From NCBI GenBank assembly GCA_028673005.1, contig CM054114.1, forward strand, positions 15,563,516 to 15,627,515: 64,000 nucleotides of DNA, written 5' to 3'. Origin of the DNA: Tanypteryx hageni. Taxonomy: Eukaryota > Arthropoda > Insecta > Odonata > Petaluridae. The notes under the pieces were generated by a model. It made no database searches, had not been told where the DNA came from, and saw only the letters and a program-made list of their open reading frames with translations. Positions 9,164 to 21,099 of this stretch are shown one piece after another. Each line of letters opens with the position of its first letter. Positions within the stretch are counted from its first letter, which is position 1. The translations under genes and the position numbers were made by a program.

Positions 9164-11473
9164 TCATAGGTAGTCTGTCCATAGACAGGTCCATGATTAT
9201 TCTTGGTTAAACCTGGTTCTCCATATACTCCTATTTTCCGCTGTCCTCTTTATATCTTGATAACTCTCTTTCCCTTTCAAATCGTCAACACCTGAAACCT
9301 TTTCCTACCTCTTTCCCTTTTCCCATCTAGTTTTCCTTCTAACACGTCTTTAATCATACTCTCTCTCCTCAGGTAATGTCCAACCCAGTTAGCCTTCCTC
9401 TTTCTGATAGTCTGTATAATCATTCGCTTCTCTCCTATTCTTCGTAGCACTTCATCGTTTTTCATCCTATCTGTCCATTTTATCTTCAGCATTCTCCTCC
9501 AAGTCCACATTTCAAAGCTTTCCAAGTATTTTATGTCATTTTTCCTTAGCGTCCATGTTTCTGCCCCATACAATGCTATACTCCATACGTAGCATTTTAT
9601 CAACTTCTTGCGGATATCTTCCCTTATATTCCCTGTAAGTAGTTGTTTCTTTCTCCTGAAAGCCGCTTTTGCTTTTCCTATTCTAGTTTTGATCTCATCC
9701 GTACATTTTGCCTCTCGTGTTATGATACTTCCAAGGTATTTATATTCTGAAACTTGTTCTAATGGCTTCCCCCAATAGTTATGTTCAGATTCTCTTCTTT
9801 ACCCGATATTCGAATGACCTTGGATTTTTCTGTATTTATTTCCATACCGTATTTTCTACCTGTTATCACTAGTCTATTTATCATTTTTTGTAGCTCCTCT
9901 TCCTTTCTTGCTAGAAGTACTTGATCATCTGCGTATTTTACTGTTCTTATAATCCTTCCTCCAATTTTGAAATCCCCTGTGCCTTCTAAAGCTTCTTGCA
10001 TTAGACTTTCTCCATATATATTGAATAGGGTTGGCGATAGGCAGCAGCCTTGTCTTACTCCTCTACCGATATTTATTCCGCAGGTGTCCACATTCTCAAA
10101 CCTGACCTTTACAACTTGATTCTCATATAGATTCCTAATCAGTCTCCTGTCTTTCCAGTCTACACCTATATCCCTTAATATCTTCATCAACTTTACCCAA
10201 TTTACTCTATCAAAGGCCTTCTGCCAGTCTACGAAACATGCGCAGATATCTTGACTGTATTCTATTGCCCTGTCTGATATGATTCTAACTACTCCTATAG
10301 CATCTCTAGTTCCTCGTCCTTTTCTGAAACCGAATTGATCTTCCCCTATTATTTCTTCTGCCTTTTTCTCCAGCCTTTTATTAAGAATCCTCGTGATGAT
10401 CTTCGATGTGTGTGACAGAAGGCTTATAGTTCTGTAATCTTTACACTGCATTGCCTTTGGATTCTTCTTTAGAGGGAACATTGTTACTTCTAGGAAATCC
10501 TGAGGCCACTATCCCGTGTCGTAAATCTTATTAATTAATTTCGTGATCGCTTTTAGTCCTTCTGATCCTATGACTTTAAGTATCTCAGCCGGTATTCCAT
10601 CGCTGCCCGTGGCTTTCCCCTTCTTTAGTTCCACTATCGCCTTTTCTACTTCGCTCTCCATAATACTAGGTCCTAAGTTGTCTTCTTCAATGTTTTCCTC
10701 ATTTTCCAGTTCTATTTTTGCCGCTCTTGCCTGTTTGCTGTATAATTCCTTAATGTATTCTTCCCATACCTGTGCTACATCCTTTGTTTCTGAGACTATC
10801 TTCCCATCCGTATTCATAATTCCTTTACCACAAATTCCATTAGACTTCTTATCTTCTAATTCCAGTGCCCTAGCGTACATCATATCGTACCGTCCTAACT
10901 TCTCCATTTGTTCTATTTCATCACATTTTCCTTTTATCCAATTATCTCTAGCTTTATCTGTTACCCTTCTCAACTCATTATTTATACGCCTATAGTTGGC
11001 TCTACCTTCTTCACTGTTAACGTTTTTCATTTTCGTCTCTCATCCATTTTCTCCAGCATTTCCTTCGTGATCCATGGTTTTCTGACTTTCTTCTCTTGTT
11101 TTCCAATCTCTTTATCCAAGGTATCCTTGATACTGGTTTTAATTTCATACCATTCTATATGAATGGTCTTCGGTTTGTTTTCCAACTTTCTTAGGTTATC
11201 TTCCAACTTCATGCTGACTACATCCTGCCTTTCTTTCAGTTTTTCTAGGTCCCAGGTCTGTCTTTCTCTTCTGGTTTTTCTTATTTGTTTGAGCTTTGTA
11301 CTCACGTCAAGTATGAGAAGGCTGTGATCTGACTCAATGTCTGCTCCTTGCAATGCCTTGGCGTTCTTTATGCTGTTCCTGAATCTTTGTTTTACAAGGA
11401 TGTAATCTATTTGGCATCTCATTCTATCTCCTGGGCTTTTCCATGTGTATAACCTTCGTTTATGGTTTTTGAA

Positions 11474-11478
<5 letters not shown>
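9163..11478 (-). pseudogene. RTE/BovB-like non-LTR retrotransposon, 5'-truncated
   Basis: Minus-strand LINE. It starts in the C-terminal part of an APE-type endonuclease (RRLYTWKSPGD, QIDYILVKQRFRNS, DIESDHSLL). A linker and the RT follow: GKATGSDGIPAEILK, DYRTISLLSHTSKIITRI, EDQFGFRKGRGTRDAIG, CFVDWQKAFDRVNW, GVRQGCCLSPTLFNIY, and catalytic VKYADDQVLLA. The C-terminal segment is WTDRMKN and WVGHYLRR, as in RTE-type LINEs. Damage includes a one-base deletion near 11030, a TAG for GAG near 10515, and frame loss between 9759 and 9603. The 3' end is CTATGATGATATAT running into (TA)n, an RTE-like tail. The 5' cut lies at GGTTCAAAAACC beside (TA)n. Clade assignment is from motifs only. Confidence 0.85.

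Positions 11479-11534
<56 letters not shown>
11479..11534. repeat. (TA)n microsatellite
   Basis: TA run at the truncated 5' edge of the LINE, bounded on the right by the CTAG end of a Helitron-like repeat. Confidence 0.95.
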
Positions 11535-11536
<2 letters not shown>

Positions 11537-11537
<1 letters not shown>

Positions 11538-12273
11538 TAGTAGTTAGTGCTTGCATACTGCAAGCAGTTCATCTCACATTAAAAGAACATTCATTTTTCA
11601 GACAGAAATTTCAACATTACAAATGGTCTTTTAATTCTAAAGATTTCCACTCCGCAGCGATGTTCGTTTTTCCCACATGTAAAAATAATAGTTTAAAAAA
11701 ATCCCCAAATGTTGCAATTTAAAAATTTTTACACTTGCTCCATTATGGGGTACTAATGCTACAGATTTTATCCAAATTTTAAAGTTGTAGCATTTCTAGA
11801 AGTAAAATAATATTTTTCTAATTATTTAAATTTAAATAATTTTTAACGGCCGCCACAATTCATATATGGTAAAATTGAAATGTTCAGTTGTGCAAATTTG
11901 CTACTTTGTAAATAATTTGAACATTTCAGCTTACTAGCTCATCCCGTAGTACCTACACAGTTATCCATTTGTTTAAAATTTAAGAATTTTTAACTGCCAA
12001 ACAAATTAAAATATCAAAATTTGTATAATCCCTATTACGTTTTTTTAGGAATTCTACTTACAAAAAAAATTTCAACTTCGTAGCACATGCGGAAATACAT
12101 AAACCTGGAAATTTTGTTTAAACAATTGCGAATTTTTAGCGGACGCATTGTTGCACTTTTTAAAGATTTTTGTTTTTTCTAGTCGGTTTTACACAAAATC
12201 CTACCTAAGAAAAAAATTACGAATCTCCAGCACATATGAAAGTGCCTAAACATTAGTATCCTACTGTTATATA
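11537..12273 (-). mobile_element. Helitron-like nonautonomous repeat, copy 1
   Basis: On the minus strand the right-hand end reads TGCTTGCA, a 3-base loop, TGCAAGCA (an 8-bp perfect hairpin), a short spacer, then CTAG at 11537 followed by T. This is a Helitron 3' end. The body is AT-rich and noncoding and matches copies at 28.9, 37.3, 38.3, 39.4 and 40.2 kb. The 5' end is incomplete here, replaced by a module in the opposite orientation at 12274. Confidence 0.65.
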
Positions 12274-12346
12274 TCATTATATATCGACGACTCTTACAGA
12301 GGAGGAGGATATAACATACTAGTAGTTGGTGCTTGCATTCTGCAAG
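12274..12346. repeat. Helitron-like end modules, fused
   Basis: TCATTATATATCGACG plus GACTCTTACAGAGGAGG (the element's 5' end, plus orientation) is followed after about 20 bp by CTAGTAGTTGG and the TGCTTGCA hairpin (3' end, minus orientation). The hairpin then runs straight into the duplicated segment at 12347. Confidence 0.6.
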
Positions 12347-12452
12347 CATTGTTGTCCATGGAATGTTGGATGAAGAAGAATTATTGCGATAACAGACGGT
12401 AAAAGAAAATAGCAAATTGCAACTGTTGTAAAACATTTTAGGATTTGAAATA

Positions 12453-12650
12453 ATGTTCGAGGTGGAAGAATTTGATTGTATTGAGCGACTTTCAATAAAT
12501 CAAACGTTCTGTCTTATAGGAAAGGAGCTTAAGCATCCACAACTCTACAATTTGACCGAAGTAGTATGCTCACTGCCTGCCACTCCCGAAAGTGTGGAAA
12601 GATGTTTTTCAATTCTTAAAATAATTTTGAAAAATGGAATGTGCTGTGTT
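12453..12650 (+). pseudogene. hAT transposase C-terminal dimerisation fragment, copy B
   Basis: Same 66-codon remnant as at 4386-4583, with the PESVERCFSILKII block intact and a few synonymous or neutral changes. No catalytic residues remain. Confidence 0.75.
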
Positions 12651-13094
12651 TGATCGAAATTGATGGAGATCATTTTAGTTTTGCTATTAAGCTATTAATT
12701 AACATTCATTATCATTCAAATGCAACCAATATGTTTATTTTGTTTATTATTAGAGGTTTTCCATTTGTTTTTTTATTTCGTTTTTGGGATTTATTGGGAT
12801 CATTCCAGATGCATTATTTCAATTTTTACTGTACACAAAATGCAATCAAATATGTATTTTTATTAGAACGCAAGTGAAAACATAAATAATATAGAAACCA
12901 CATTTTTGCTTTAATCGAATCAAACCGAACCGTTTTCAACACTCAACTATGTATCGGACTATAAACCGAAGAATTAATAAGAATTGCTATTGGAGCCGTG
13001 GACCAAACTACTACAAAATTGAGAATGGTTTGCTGCTCTGGTTTTAATTCGTGTAATTCGCAAACTACACACACTTGAATTATCTGATACTTAC

Positions 13095-13171
13095 ACTCAA
13101 GAGCCCATTTGTTTATTCCGTTCAAATAATCATCTGGTATTTCGCCTTTCGAGTCCCTCAGGGTTTTAGTC
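13095..13171 (-). CDS. mitochondrial-clade cytochrome P450 exon (gene 1 candidate)
   Basis: A 77-bp minus-strand exon with acceptor TTTTACTAG and an optimal donor GTAAGTATC. It encodes TKTLRDSKGEIPDDYLN then GINKWALE. This matches the P450 segment R-LRD-GE-P-DF-EI-KWALES that precedes the IALDxRLG block at 3134-3334. Its position between the 23.4-kb and 3.3-kb exons is collinear with the protein. A one-base phase mismatch to the 3334 exon is unexplained. The open copy here contrasts with the stopped copy at 5015-5091. Confidence 0.75.
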
Positions 13172-13196
13172 CTAGTAAAAGAAACATATTGGTGAA

Positions 13197-13611
13197 TGAA
13201 TATATAGACATTTATTTTCAATTCATCGTGCAACTTCTAATACCGCTGTGTATGCGTAGAAATTGCTCGAAGATTTGCGTTTCTGATAAATAGAGAGTGC
13301 GTTATAACGTGTGTAATCGGGGGAACCTGTACGCGTTAAATAAAATATTATTATTATTATATTTACGCATTTATATGTCCAAATGCTCAGAAATTATACT
13401 ATATCCAAATGAGCTTTGAAAACTTAAAATTAAGAAATCGTTAAAATAATTCTTTCGACTACTGACAGTTTTGTTTACACGTTATAATGAATTCCATGTA
13501 TAACATTGATCTATTCCTCGAAGTATCGTCTGCTACATTTAATTGTATCAGCATTTAGAATTGTAACACCAGAGGACTGTTTTAGCAGGAAAATATTATC
13601 AAATACTACAA
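13197..13611. other. intron sequence, nothing recognised
   Basis: Unique-looking AT-rich DNA between duplicated segment B and the LINE 5' half. A short (TTA)n run lies near 13350. Confidence 0.4.
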
Positions 13612-15205
13612 TTAAGAAATTGATTGATATCTCCACTCCTCATCTACATTCTTCCTATTTTCTTCAGCTCTCTCCCCCAACCTTTCCTCCAGCTCAGTCA
13701 TGATAGCCTCCTTATTTTTAAGGAGTTCCTCTAAGTTCCATTTCTTGTTAACTCTTATGTTTATCTTAACGCTCTTCAGTCTACATTGTATATTTGCCAC
13801 CAAAAGGTTGTGGTCAGAATCGATATCTGCCCCTGGTAGTGTTTTCACATTTTTAATGCTATTTCTAAATCTTTCATTGACTAGTATGTAATCTATCTGG
13901 TATCGTCTCTGGTCTCCTGGGCTTCTTCATGTGTAAAGTCTCCGCTGGTGATGCTTAAACCATGTATTAGTTACAATTAATCTATTTCTATGGCAGAATT
14001 CCACAAGTTTATCCCCTCTTTCATTTCTCTTCCCTAGTCCATATTTTCCCACTATTTTATCTTCCTGTCCCTGTCCGACTACATTGTTCCAATCTCCCAT
14101 TACTATGGTGGTGATCCTTTCTTTTCCCTCCTCCTCCAATATCTCCATAATCTGTTCATAGATTTCATCTACTTCGTCGTCGCCAGCATTAGTTGTTGTC
14201 ATATACACTTGAATTATAAGCATTTCCACTGGCTCCATCTGAAGTTTTACGGCTATTAATTTATCATTAACTGTCACTACCTTGCTAATTCTTTCAGCTA
14301 TCTCTTTTCTCATTATAATCCCCACTCCCCTTTCCTTTTTCTCCCCTCCCGAGTAAATAATCTTAAATTCGTCTGAATTTATCTCGCCTTCTCCTTCCCA
14401 CCGAACTTCACTAAGACCTACTATACCTACATTATTCCTTCTCATTTCCCTTTTTAAGTTCTCTAGTTTACCCCCTGAATTCATAGTCCTAACATTCCAT
14501 GTGCCTATTTTTAATTTCTCACTACTTGCTTTCTTATTAATGTTACATTTCCTCTGTGCATCCCCTAGGGTAGTCCCCACCAGGAGATCCGATTGGGGGA
14601 CTATTTTACCTCCGGAATATTTTACCCCAGAAAGATCCATAGAGGTATTTTCAGCTTTTCAGCCTATCATGGGCCTCGGTGGTGGCAGGGCAACGTCCTC
14701 GCCTGCCAATCCGAAGGTCGCGGGTTCGAATCCCGCCTAGGTGGGTTTTTCTTCACCTAGGGCATGGATGTTTGTGATCGTCCTTGTTATTATGTTAATG
14801 AGCCCCTTGTAAAAGGCCGATTTCGGCTGTTTAGGGGCCGCATGGAAATAAATTAAAATTAAAATTAAATTAAATTAAATTAAATTAAATAAATTAAATT
14901 AAATTAAATATAATGAGGTAGTTTCCCCTTGCTTTCCTCATCGCAGTTTCACAGAGTGATTACCCATCTGTAGCTGTTCAGATCCACATGATCACCACCT
15001 ACAGAGGTACTGTGCAAGCTGCTGCCCTTGCACAGGGGGATGTAAAACCCCCAAGACTGCTTCTTAGTCTGACTCTTCCCCTCAGACCTTTCCGGCTTGG
15101 ATGGTCCTACCAGGAGAATTATCTCCCGCCGGCATAGCTCTTTGGTTCGTAAGAGTACACAAACCCTCCCATCTCTGTAAGGTTATGCAGTCCTTAGGGA
15201 GGGAA
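13612..15205 (-). pseudogene. RTE/BovB-like LINE, 5' half: 5' UTR and APE endonuclease
   Basis: Reading leftward from 15205, a 5' UTR (with a SINE inserted) precedes an open frame from 14640. That frame encodes KLKIGTWNVRTMNSGGKLEN, then VGIVGLSEVRWEGEGE, RGVGIIMRKEIAERI and TTIVMGDWNNVVG. These are the N-W-VR, E-RW and GDWN motifs of an APE-type endonuclease. The frame breaks near 13927 and continues as RRYQIDYILVNERFRNS and GADIDSDHNLLVA to about 13612, where the LINE ends. The RT half is absent. It belongs to the same clade as 9163-11478, but the protein identity is clearly lower, so it is a distinct lineage. The first ATG may not be the native start. Confidence 0.8.
14671..14911 (+). mobile_element. 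tRNA-derived SINE with (AAATT)n tail
   Basis: The head carries a box A-like GGTGGTGGCAGGGCAACG and a box B GGTTCGAATCCC within a tRNA-like 73-nt body. A unique region (TTCGGCTGTTTAGGGGCCGC) and an AAATT-type tail from about 14850 follow. It is inserted into the 5' UTR of the minus-strand LINE. Target duplication is uncertain (ATAAT or ATA). Confidence 0.8.
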
Positions 15206-15206
15206 A

Positions 15207-17139
15207 ATGTAGTTATCATTTATTAAAATATCACACAATCACTTGCCGTTTTTCCTTATTCTACTAGCATTCTTGCTTGTTGTCCTTTAAATGGACACGA
15301 GAATATTTGCATTTACGTATCAATACCATACGAAGTATTTTATCATAATTCATTCAGCTTTTCTCGTTATACCGAATGGACATTTTAGCGATTTCAAAGT
15401 TCTGATCAGTGCAAATTTTACTATAAGATCGGTGGAAGAGGCCAGCGTTAACATATTCCTGTAGTATGTGTAAAATTAATTTACTGATTTGGCAAATATT
15501 CACTATCCATTTGAAGGCCATTTAACAACAGATATGAGGTACGCAAGAAATATGCACATGGTGCCGCAGAATATCTGAAAAAAATACCTGAACTATATTC
15601 CTCAGATGTATTTAGTACGTTAAGGAACCAGTTTATGTATAGGGATTTACCCTTTTAGTTCAACAGGTCGGTCCGATGTCTCATGTGTCCATTCGTGTTT
15701 GCTCGACTCTTGGTTACTTGAAAAATTCAAAAGAGCCCGAACAGATGTGCATAGTTCGGAAAAGTTTAAACTTCTCTTTGCATTGAGGCGACTATGACCG
15801 ACTTTTTATCTCACTCCCGATCGTGAATACTAGTTTTCGACGCTTGATTTTAACTACTTTACTGTTGGCTCGTTTTATTAAAACAAAAAAATGTGCTACC
15901 GTGATCACTCTCTCTTTCCGTCTGTCTCCGGACAGCTAATGTTTTCGTTATTACAGAGGAAAAAATCCTTTTGAATTATACTAATGCAAATTTATAATGT
16001 CCTGTATCATGCTTTTCTTATGGCGGGTAGAAATGAAACCAATGATTTAGGAAAAGACAAAAAGTGATCCTGGATACAACAACTTTGTACCAGTCTAGCC
16101 CTCATATAGGTCACCCGATCCTGGAAATTTGTTTTCTGCGAATTGCAGTAATTTTGGAGATATTGTCCGAACAAACGGACAGACAAACCGAATACACAAT
16201 CGTTTTTTCTTTAGAAAGAAAGCACTAAGAAATGGGAGTAGTACAGAAATCTATCCTCCAATTGTTTTATTTTTTATTTATACATTTTCCGCATACAGCG
16301 AAAACGCCAATTTAATGTGAAAAATTAAACACTCAAAGATAAGCAAAATAGCAACAAAATAATGTACAAAACAGTATATGATGAAATTCTATGCAGTTTA
16401 TGCATAAGCAAAAAGCAGTCCATAAAATTAAGTAGTGCGACAACATGTCATTCCATTTTTAATGAAAGACTCATTGCACATTGAGAAAGGATCTAAATTA
16501 GGGGAAAGTGAATTTAAAAGAGAGGGAAGACGAAAGAAAAGAGAACGTTTATGAAGCGAAAATCTGGGGGTTAGGATGTGAAATAAGAAAGAAGATCGAG
16601 TAGATCTATTAGAAACACGGAAATTAAATTGAACAGGTAACTCAGGACAGTCAGTAATAGAATTGAGTATATTGTGTTTTAATGAAAAATCAGACCATGT
16701 TGCCTAGTTGATAGGTGAGGGGATGTAAAATAGTCGGTTAAGGATAGATATAGGGCGGTAATTAGCAACATCAGATTTTGAGCCAGACTTATGGACAGGC
16801 ACCATATTGGCAGATTTCCATTGAGAAGGGAAAATACCTAACGAAAAACAGCGATTAAAAATAGGACCTAATGGAATAGAAGCGCAGTTACGAATAAATA
16901 TAGGGCTAATTGTATCAGATCCCTGAGTACGATGGGGAGAGATTTTACAAATAAATTCAGAAACTTATACAGGGGTGGTATGGAGTTGAGATAATGAATA
17001 ATTGCATGCAGGAGAATTGGAATTATCAGTATTAAAATTAGTAACAGAATTATCAGAAGTGGATAAAGAATCCGAAATATATTTGAGAAGCTCTCTATCG
17101 TTTACTGTTTCGTCATAATTTCAATTTAAGCAAGTGCAC
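15207..17139. repeat. unnamed repeat R, copy 1, split by a LINE
   Basis: Runs from AAAATGTAGTTATC to CAAGTGCA. It aligns along its length to copy 2 (17875-18672 plus 22356-22675). No terminal repeats and no convincing protein were seen. Relative to copy 2 it has an extra 830 bp (16257-17088) that is LINE sequence. Confidence 0.7.
16257..17088 (-). pseudogene. Jockey/CR1-group LINE reverse transcriptase fragment
   Basis: The minus strand encodes GSDTISPIFIRNCASIPLG, FNRCFSLGIFPSQWKSANM, then VPVHKSGSKSDVANYRPISI. This is the RT N-terminal pattern SG-D-I-P---L--FN-SL--G-FP--WK-A-V-P--K-G-----NYRPISIL. No catalytic FADD follows; the sequence jumps to a 3' region ending with an A-rich tail at the left edge. 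It is internally deleted and dead. Confidence 0.7.
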
Positions 17140-17874
17140 AGCAGAGGCGAAGCGTCCATTAAGGCTGCAAGGCTCAGCCTACCCTAAAAATTATGAAATA
17201 CTGAATTACTCTGTAACTGCGCTCCTCAACACTCGATCGGAGCCGCAGAGCCGAATGCATCGTAACGAAGGCTCTCGCTAGTCAGCCTGCCTCGCGCATG
17301 TGCAAAGCGGTCTGGACATGTAGGGAGGGGGAAAGATCTTACTCGGCTCATGTTTGCCTCCCGGCTCGCCCGAAGCAGCCTAAAGGCTAGCCTTGAGCGT
17401 TAGTGTAGATGTTCATATTCGTGCGTTTCTTTGTAGGTGCGTTGTTATGAAAAATGATTAGAAGTTTTTCGAAAATGGATTCGTCACAGGATCTCGTGGA
17501 TGATCTAATCAATTTTGCGTACGGACGGAGGACATCACGAAGATAATATTGCTTTTCAGCAATGACGAAAAGCACTAAAAACCGGTCGTAGTCACTCTTA
17601 GTGAGTTCGTCAGTTCGGGTCTCGGATCATTAAAAATGAGCGTCGGTTTTATGTTCACGATTGGACTATTCGGACGTTAACCCTGGAGGACGCGCGGCGC
17701 ACTACTTTATATAAGGACGCACGTTGAGTATTTTCTATCCAAACCCTGAAGACATTGCGTCAAATAAATTAAAATTTAATTAGTTAATTTTTATAACGCT
17801 CGTCCTTCCGGATAAAAAGCATTTCATTCCTTATACATGAACCTGCCTCTTAGCGTACATAGCCTTAAAGACAA
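17140..17874. other. spacer between the two R copies; possible hAT remnant
   Basis: Begins AGAGGCGAAGCGTCC directly after a CAGC that resembles a hAT end (CAGAGGC), but no partner end or 8-bp duplication was found. It includes a GC-richer patch at 17220-17400. No gene was seen. Confidence 0.35.
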
Positions 17875-18672
17875 AATGTAGTTATCATTTATTAAAATAT
17901 TACCCAATCACTTGCCGTTTTTCCTTATTCTACTAGCTTTCTTGCTTGTTGTCCTTCAAATGGACACGAGAATATTTGCATTTACGTATCAATACCATAC
18001 GATGTTTTTTATCATAATTCATTCAGCTTTTCTCTTTATACCGAATGGACATTTTAGTGATTTCAAAGTTCTCATCAGTGCAAATTTTACTATAAGATCG
18101 GTGGAAGAGGCCAGCGTTAACATATTCCTGTAGTATGTGTAAAATTAATTTACTGATTTGGCAAATATTCACTATCCATTTGAAGGCCAAATAACAATAG
18201 ATATGAGGTACGCAAGAAATATGCACATGGTGCCGCAAAATATCTGAAAAATAATAACTGAACTTTATTCCTCAGATGTATTTAGTACGTTAAGAAACCA
18301 GTTTATATATAGAGATTTTTACCCTTTTTCTTTATTACGTCGGCCCGATGTCTCATGTGTCCATTCGTGATTGCTCGCGTATAGCCTGTAGGCAAATTCG
18401 AAAGAGCCCGAACTGATGTGCTTAAACCCGAGAAGTTTAAACACCTCTTTGCATTGAGGCGACTATGACCGACTTTTTACCTCACTCCCGATCGTAAATA
18501 ATTAGTTTTCGACGTTTGATTTTAACTGCTTGACTGTTGGCCCGTTCTATTAAAACAAAAAACGCTACCGTGATCACTCTCTCTGTCCGTCTGTCTGTGG
18601 ACAGTTTATGTTTTCGTTTATGCAGAGGTTTGGAAAAAATCCTTTTGAATTAAACTAATGAAAATTTATAAC

Positions 18673-21026
18673 TATTGTTGTTGGGGCTAGATAAATATAT
18701 GTCCATAAATATTCTGAAGGACAATCCTGATTCTGAGTATTATAATAAAACTATTAGAGTTCTTAAAAGAAAAGTTCGAAAATCGCATAAAATAAAACAT
18801 TTAGGAAATTTCTATTCAAGTAAATATATTAAATTAACGAACGATATGAACATAGAAATAGGAGGGCTGAAGAAAAATATCTTATAAATATTTTAGATAA
18901 AAGTAACGGTAGCGATTTCTACAAATATCGTAGAAGGTGTAGAGAAAACAAATAAATAAGCTACGATAAAAAATGCAGATGGCAAGATACTCGAAGGAGA
19001 CGAAGATAAAGCAAATAAGTTCAATAGGTGTATGCTATCGTGTTTAGGAAATCCGAAAATGTTGACACTTTAATGCAGAGAGCTATAAATGGTATAGCGA
19101 CGGAAACAGAGCTAAATAAAGACACGGTATTGGTGGAGCAGATTACTTGCGCAATATTTGGGAGGTAAGCAATTGGCTATGTAAAAATCAGCATGGATTT
19201 AGAATGCGATACTTGTGTGATACACAGTTACTGGGACTCGTCCAAGATATCGTAGACATGTGGCGATTTTTTTCCTCCCCTCCCTTTTTACTCCCGCACT
19301 TATACGATAGCACTTATATATATCGCCGATATTCGTGATATCGCCGGCCTGAACGACACGCCCACGAACGCCACGCCACGGTCAACACGCCCTCCCGGGG
19401 TGCCTCTCTGCTTTATATACTCTAATTACCCCTCACCTCTTTAACCTCCCCTCTTTCCCATGGTTATGCAAGAACAGTGGAAGGGCGACCAATCATCGAG
19501 AATAATTCAACTTTTTCGAATTACCCGCCTGACGTCATAACACTCCCTCCATCACCACCGGCGTCACGTGACAGCCCATTCCGATAGTGGCCTCTCGAGC
19601 GACGAGACGCACAGCGGAGCACCGAGAGGAGAAGTCGACGCAGGTGTGGGCCATTCCATTCTACCCGGCAGAAACTATTCAGTGTTGAGTGGACATTGAC
19701 CTACCGGGAGCCGGAAGAGTGATAGTAACTATTGGATGTGATTTAACTGACATTAACTAAGTTTCGTTTCGAATCGCCTTCACCTATGAGGTGTATTTCT
19801 GTATTGTGGTATTACTTAAATCTGGTCAAATTTAACCTGTTGGATTATTTTTCTATATTTCTATATTCTATCTATATTTTGTCATTAGCACTTAGCATAT
19901 CAGTGGATGTTTTTGCAACGAAAATTATACTTCGCTGCAGACACGATTGATAAAGTGGAAGAAGCGGATGAGATTGTAATAGATTTTGCAAAAGCATTTG
20001 ACATTGTTTCTCACGACATTGTTTTAGATAAGTTATATAACTTAAACATTGATAAGAGAGTGATATAATGGATTAAAAATTTCCTTATTGACAGGTCTCA
20101 GAGGGTTAGAGTGGGAAGGAGTCTGTCGGATTTTGTAATTATCGCATCAGGGGTGCCCCATGGAAGTGTCATAGGCCCGTTACTATTTCTCATTTATGCC
20201 AATGATTTGTCGAATAACATTAATTCAAGAATACGTTTATTCGCGGATGACTGTATAATATACAGGCAAATAAAAAGTGAGGAAGACCGAGAAATTCTAC
20301 AAGAGGATATCGAATCTTGGATTAGAACAAATAAAATGAGCATAAATATAAATAAAAGCAAGCACGTTACGTTCTCAAACAAAAGATTAATAAACGATTG
20401 CTGATACAAGCTACATGGCGAAATGATACCAAAATTTGATTGCTGCAAATACTTAGGCGTCCATGTAGCAAAAGACCTAGGGTGGGATAGGCATATTGAT
20501 AATATCATAGGAAAAGCATATAAAAGCTTACATTACGTGATGCGTAATCTTAAAGGAAGAAGTAGGGCTGCGAAGGAAAAGGTATACAAAACTATAGTCA
20601 GACCGGTATTAGAGTACGTGACGAATGTATGGGATCCGCATGAGATAGGGCAAAAAAGAAAATAGAGAAAGTTCAAAGGAATGCTGTAATATATGTACTA
20701 GGTAGGTTTAAAAAGGAAGACAGCTTGATAGAAATGTTAACAATTCTAGATTGGGAATCGTTAGAAAGTGGGAGAAAAATTAAAAGAGTAGGCGGGATCT
20801 ACCAGGTATATACTTATAATAAAGCTTGGGAAGACTTACGAAGTAGAATGCAGGTTCCGAATTTTTTAGGTAAAATAGCCACGAATTTAAAATTAAACTT
20901 AGGCCGCAGAAAACTAATACAACAAAGTATTCTTTTCTAAACAAGGAAATCAGTGAGTGGAACAGTTTACCTGAAGTGCTCTTTAAACCATTATCTAAGC
21001 ACGTAAAAAATTTAAGAGTAGAATTA

Positions 21027-21029
<3 letters not shown>
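18673..21029 (+). pseudogene. CR1/L2-group LINE, interrupted by a solo LTR
   Basis: Plus-strand RT pieces: NQHGFRMRYLCDTQLLGLVQ near 19185, then (after the LTR) EADEIVIDFAKAFDIVSHDI, SGVPHGSVIGPLLFLIYAND, catalytic IRLFADDCIIYRQ, NKMSININKSKHVTFS, then CKYLGVHV and VRPVLEYVTNVWDP. This order and spelling (QHGFR, DFxKAFDxVxH, GVPxGSxxGPLLF) fit the CR1/L2/Jockey group. The frame is broken by stops near 20067, 20403 and 20665. Upstream, 18675-19140 is a decayed 5' part with many A/T-rich codons. Confidence 0.8.
19259..19939. mobile_element. solo LTR (681 bp) with 4-bp target duplication
   Basis: Starts TGTGGCGATTTTTTTCC and ends TTCGCTGCA, so it has TG...CA ends. GACA flanks it on both sides (19255-19258 and 19940-19943). 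Removing the LTR and one GACA restores the LINE RT frame as DIVDTIDKVEEADEIVIDF. A TATA-like TTTATATAC lies at 19412. The 4-bp duplication is compatible with Ty3/Gypsy or similar families. Orientation is not certain. Confidence 0.85.

Positions 21030-21091
<62 letters not shown>
21030..21091. repeat. (TA)n microsatellite
   Basis: TA run between the first LINE and a second LINE fragment. Confidence 0.95.
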
Positions 21092-21092
<1 letters not shown>

Positions 21093-21099
21093 TATATAC

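Larger units (their letters stand above)
12347..13196. repeat. duplicated segment, copy B (partner 4283-5116)
   Basis: Near-identical direct copy of 4283-5116, containing the hAT remnant and the P450 exon. Its left edge abuts a Helitron-like hairpin end. At its right edge the sequence continues as TGAATATATAGAC and is unrelated to copy A. Confidence 0.8.

Noticed and set aside
12943..13233. A 96-codon minus frame as a complete membrane protein
   Set aside because: The conserved part is a 77-bp P450 exon bounded by an acceptor and a GTAAGT donor; the rest of the frame is intron read-through.
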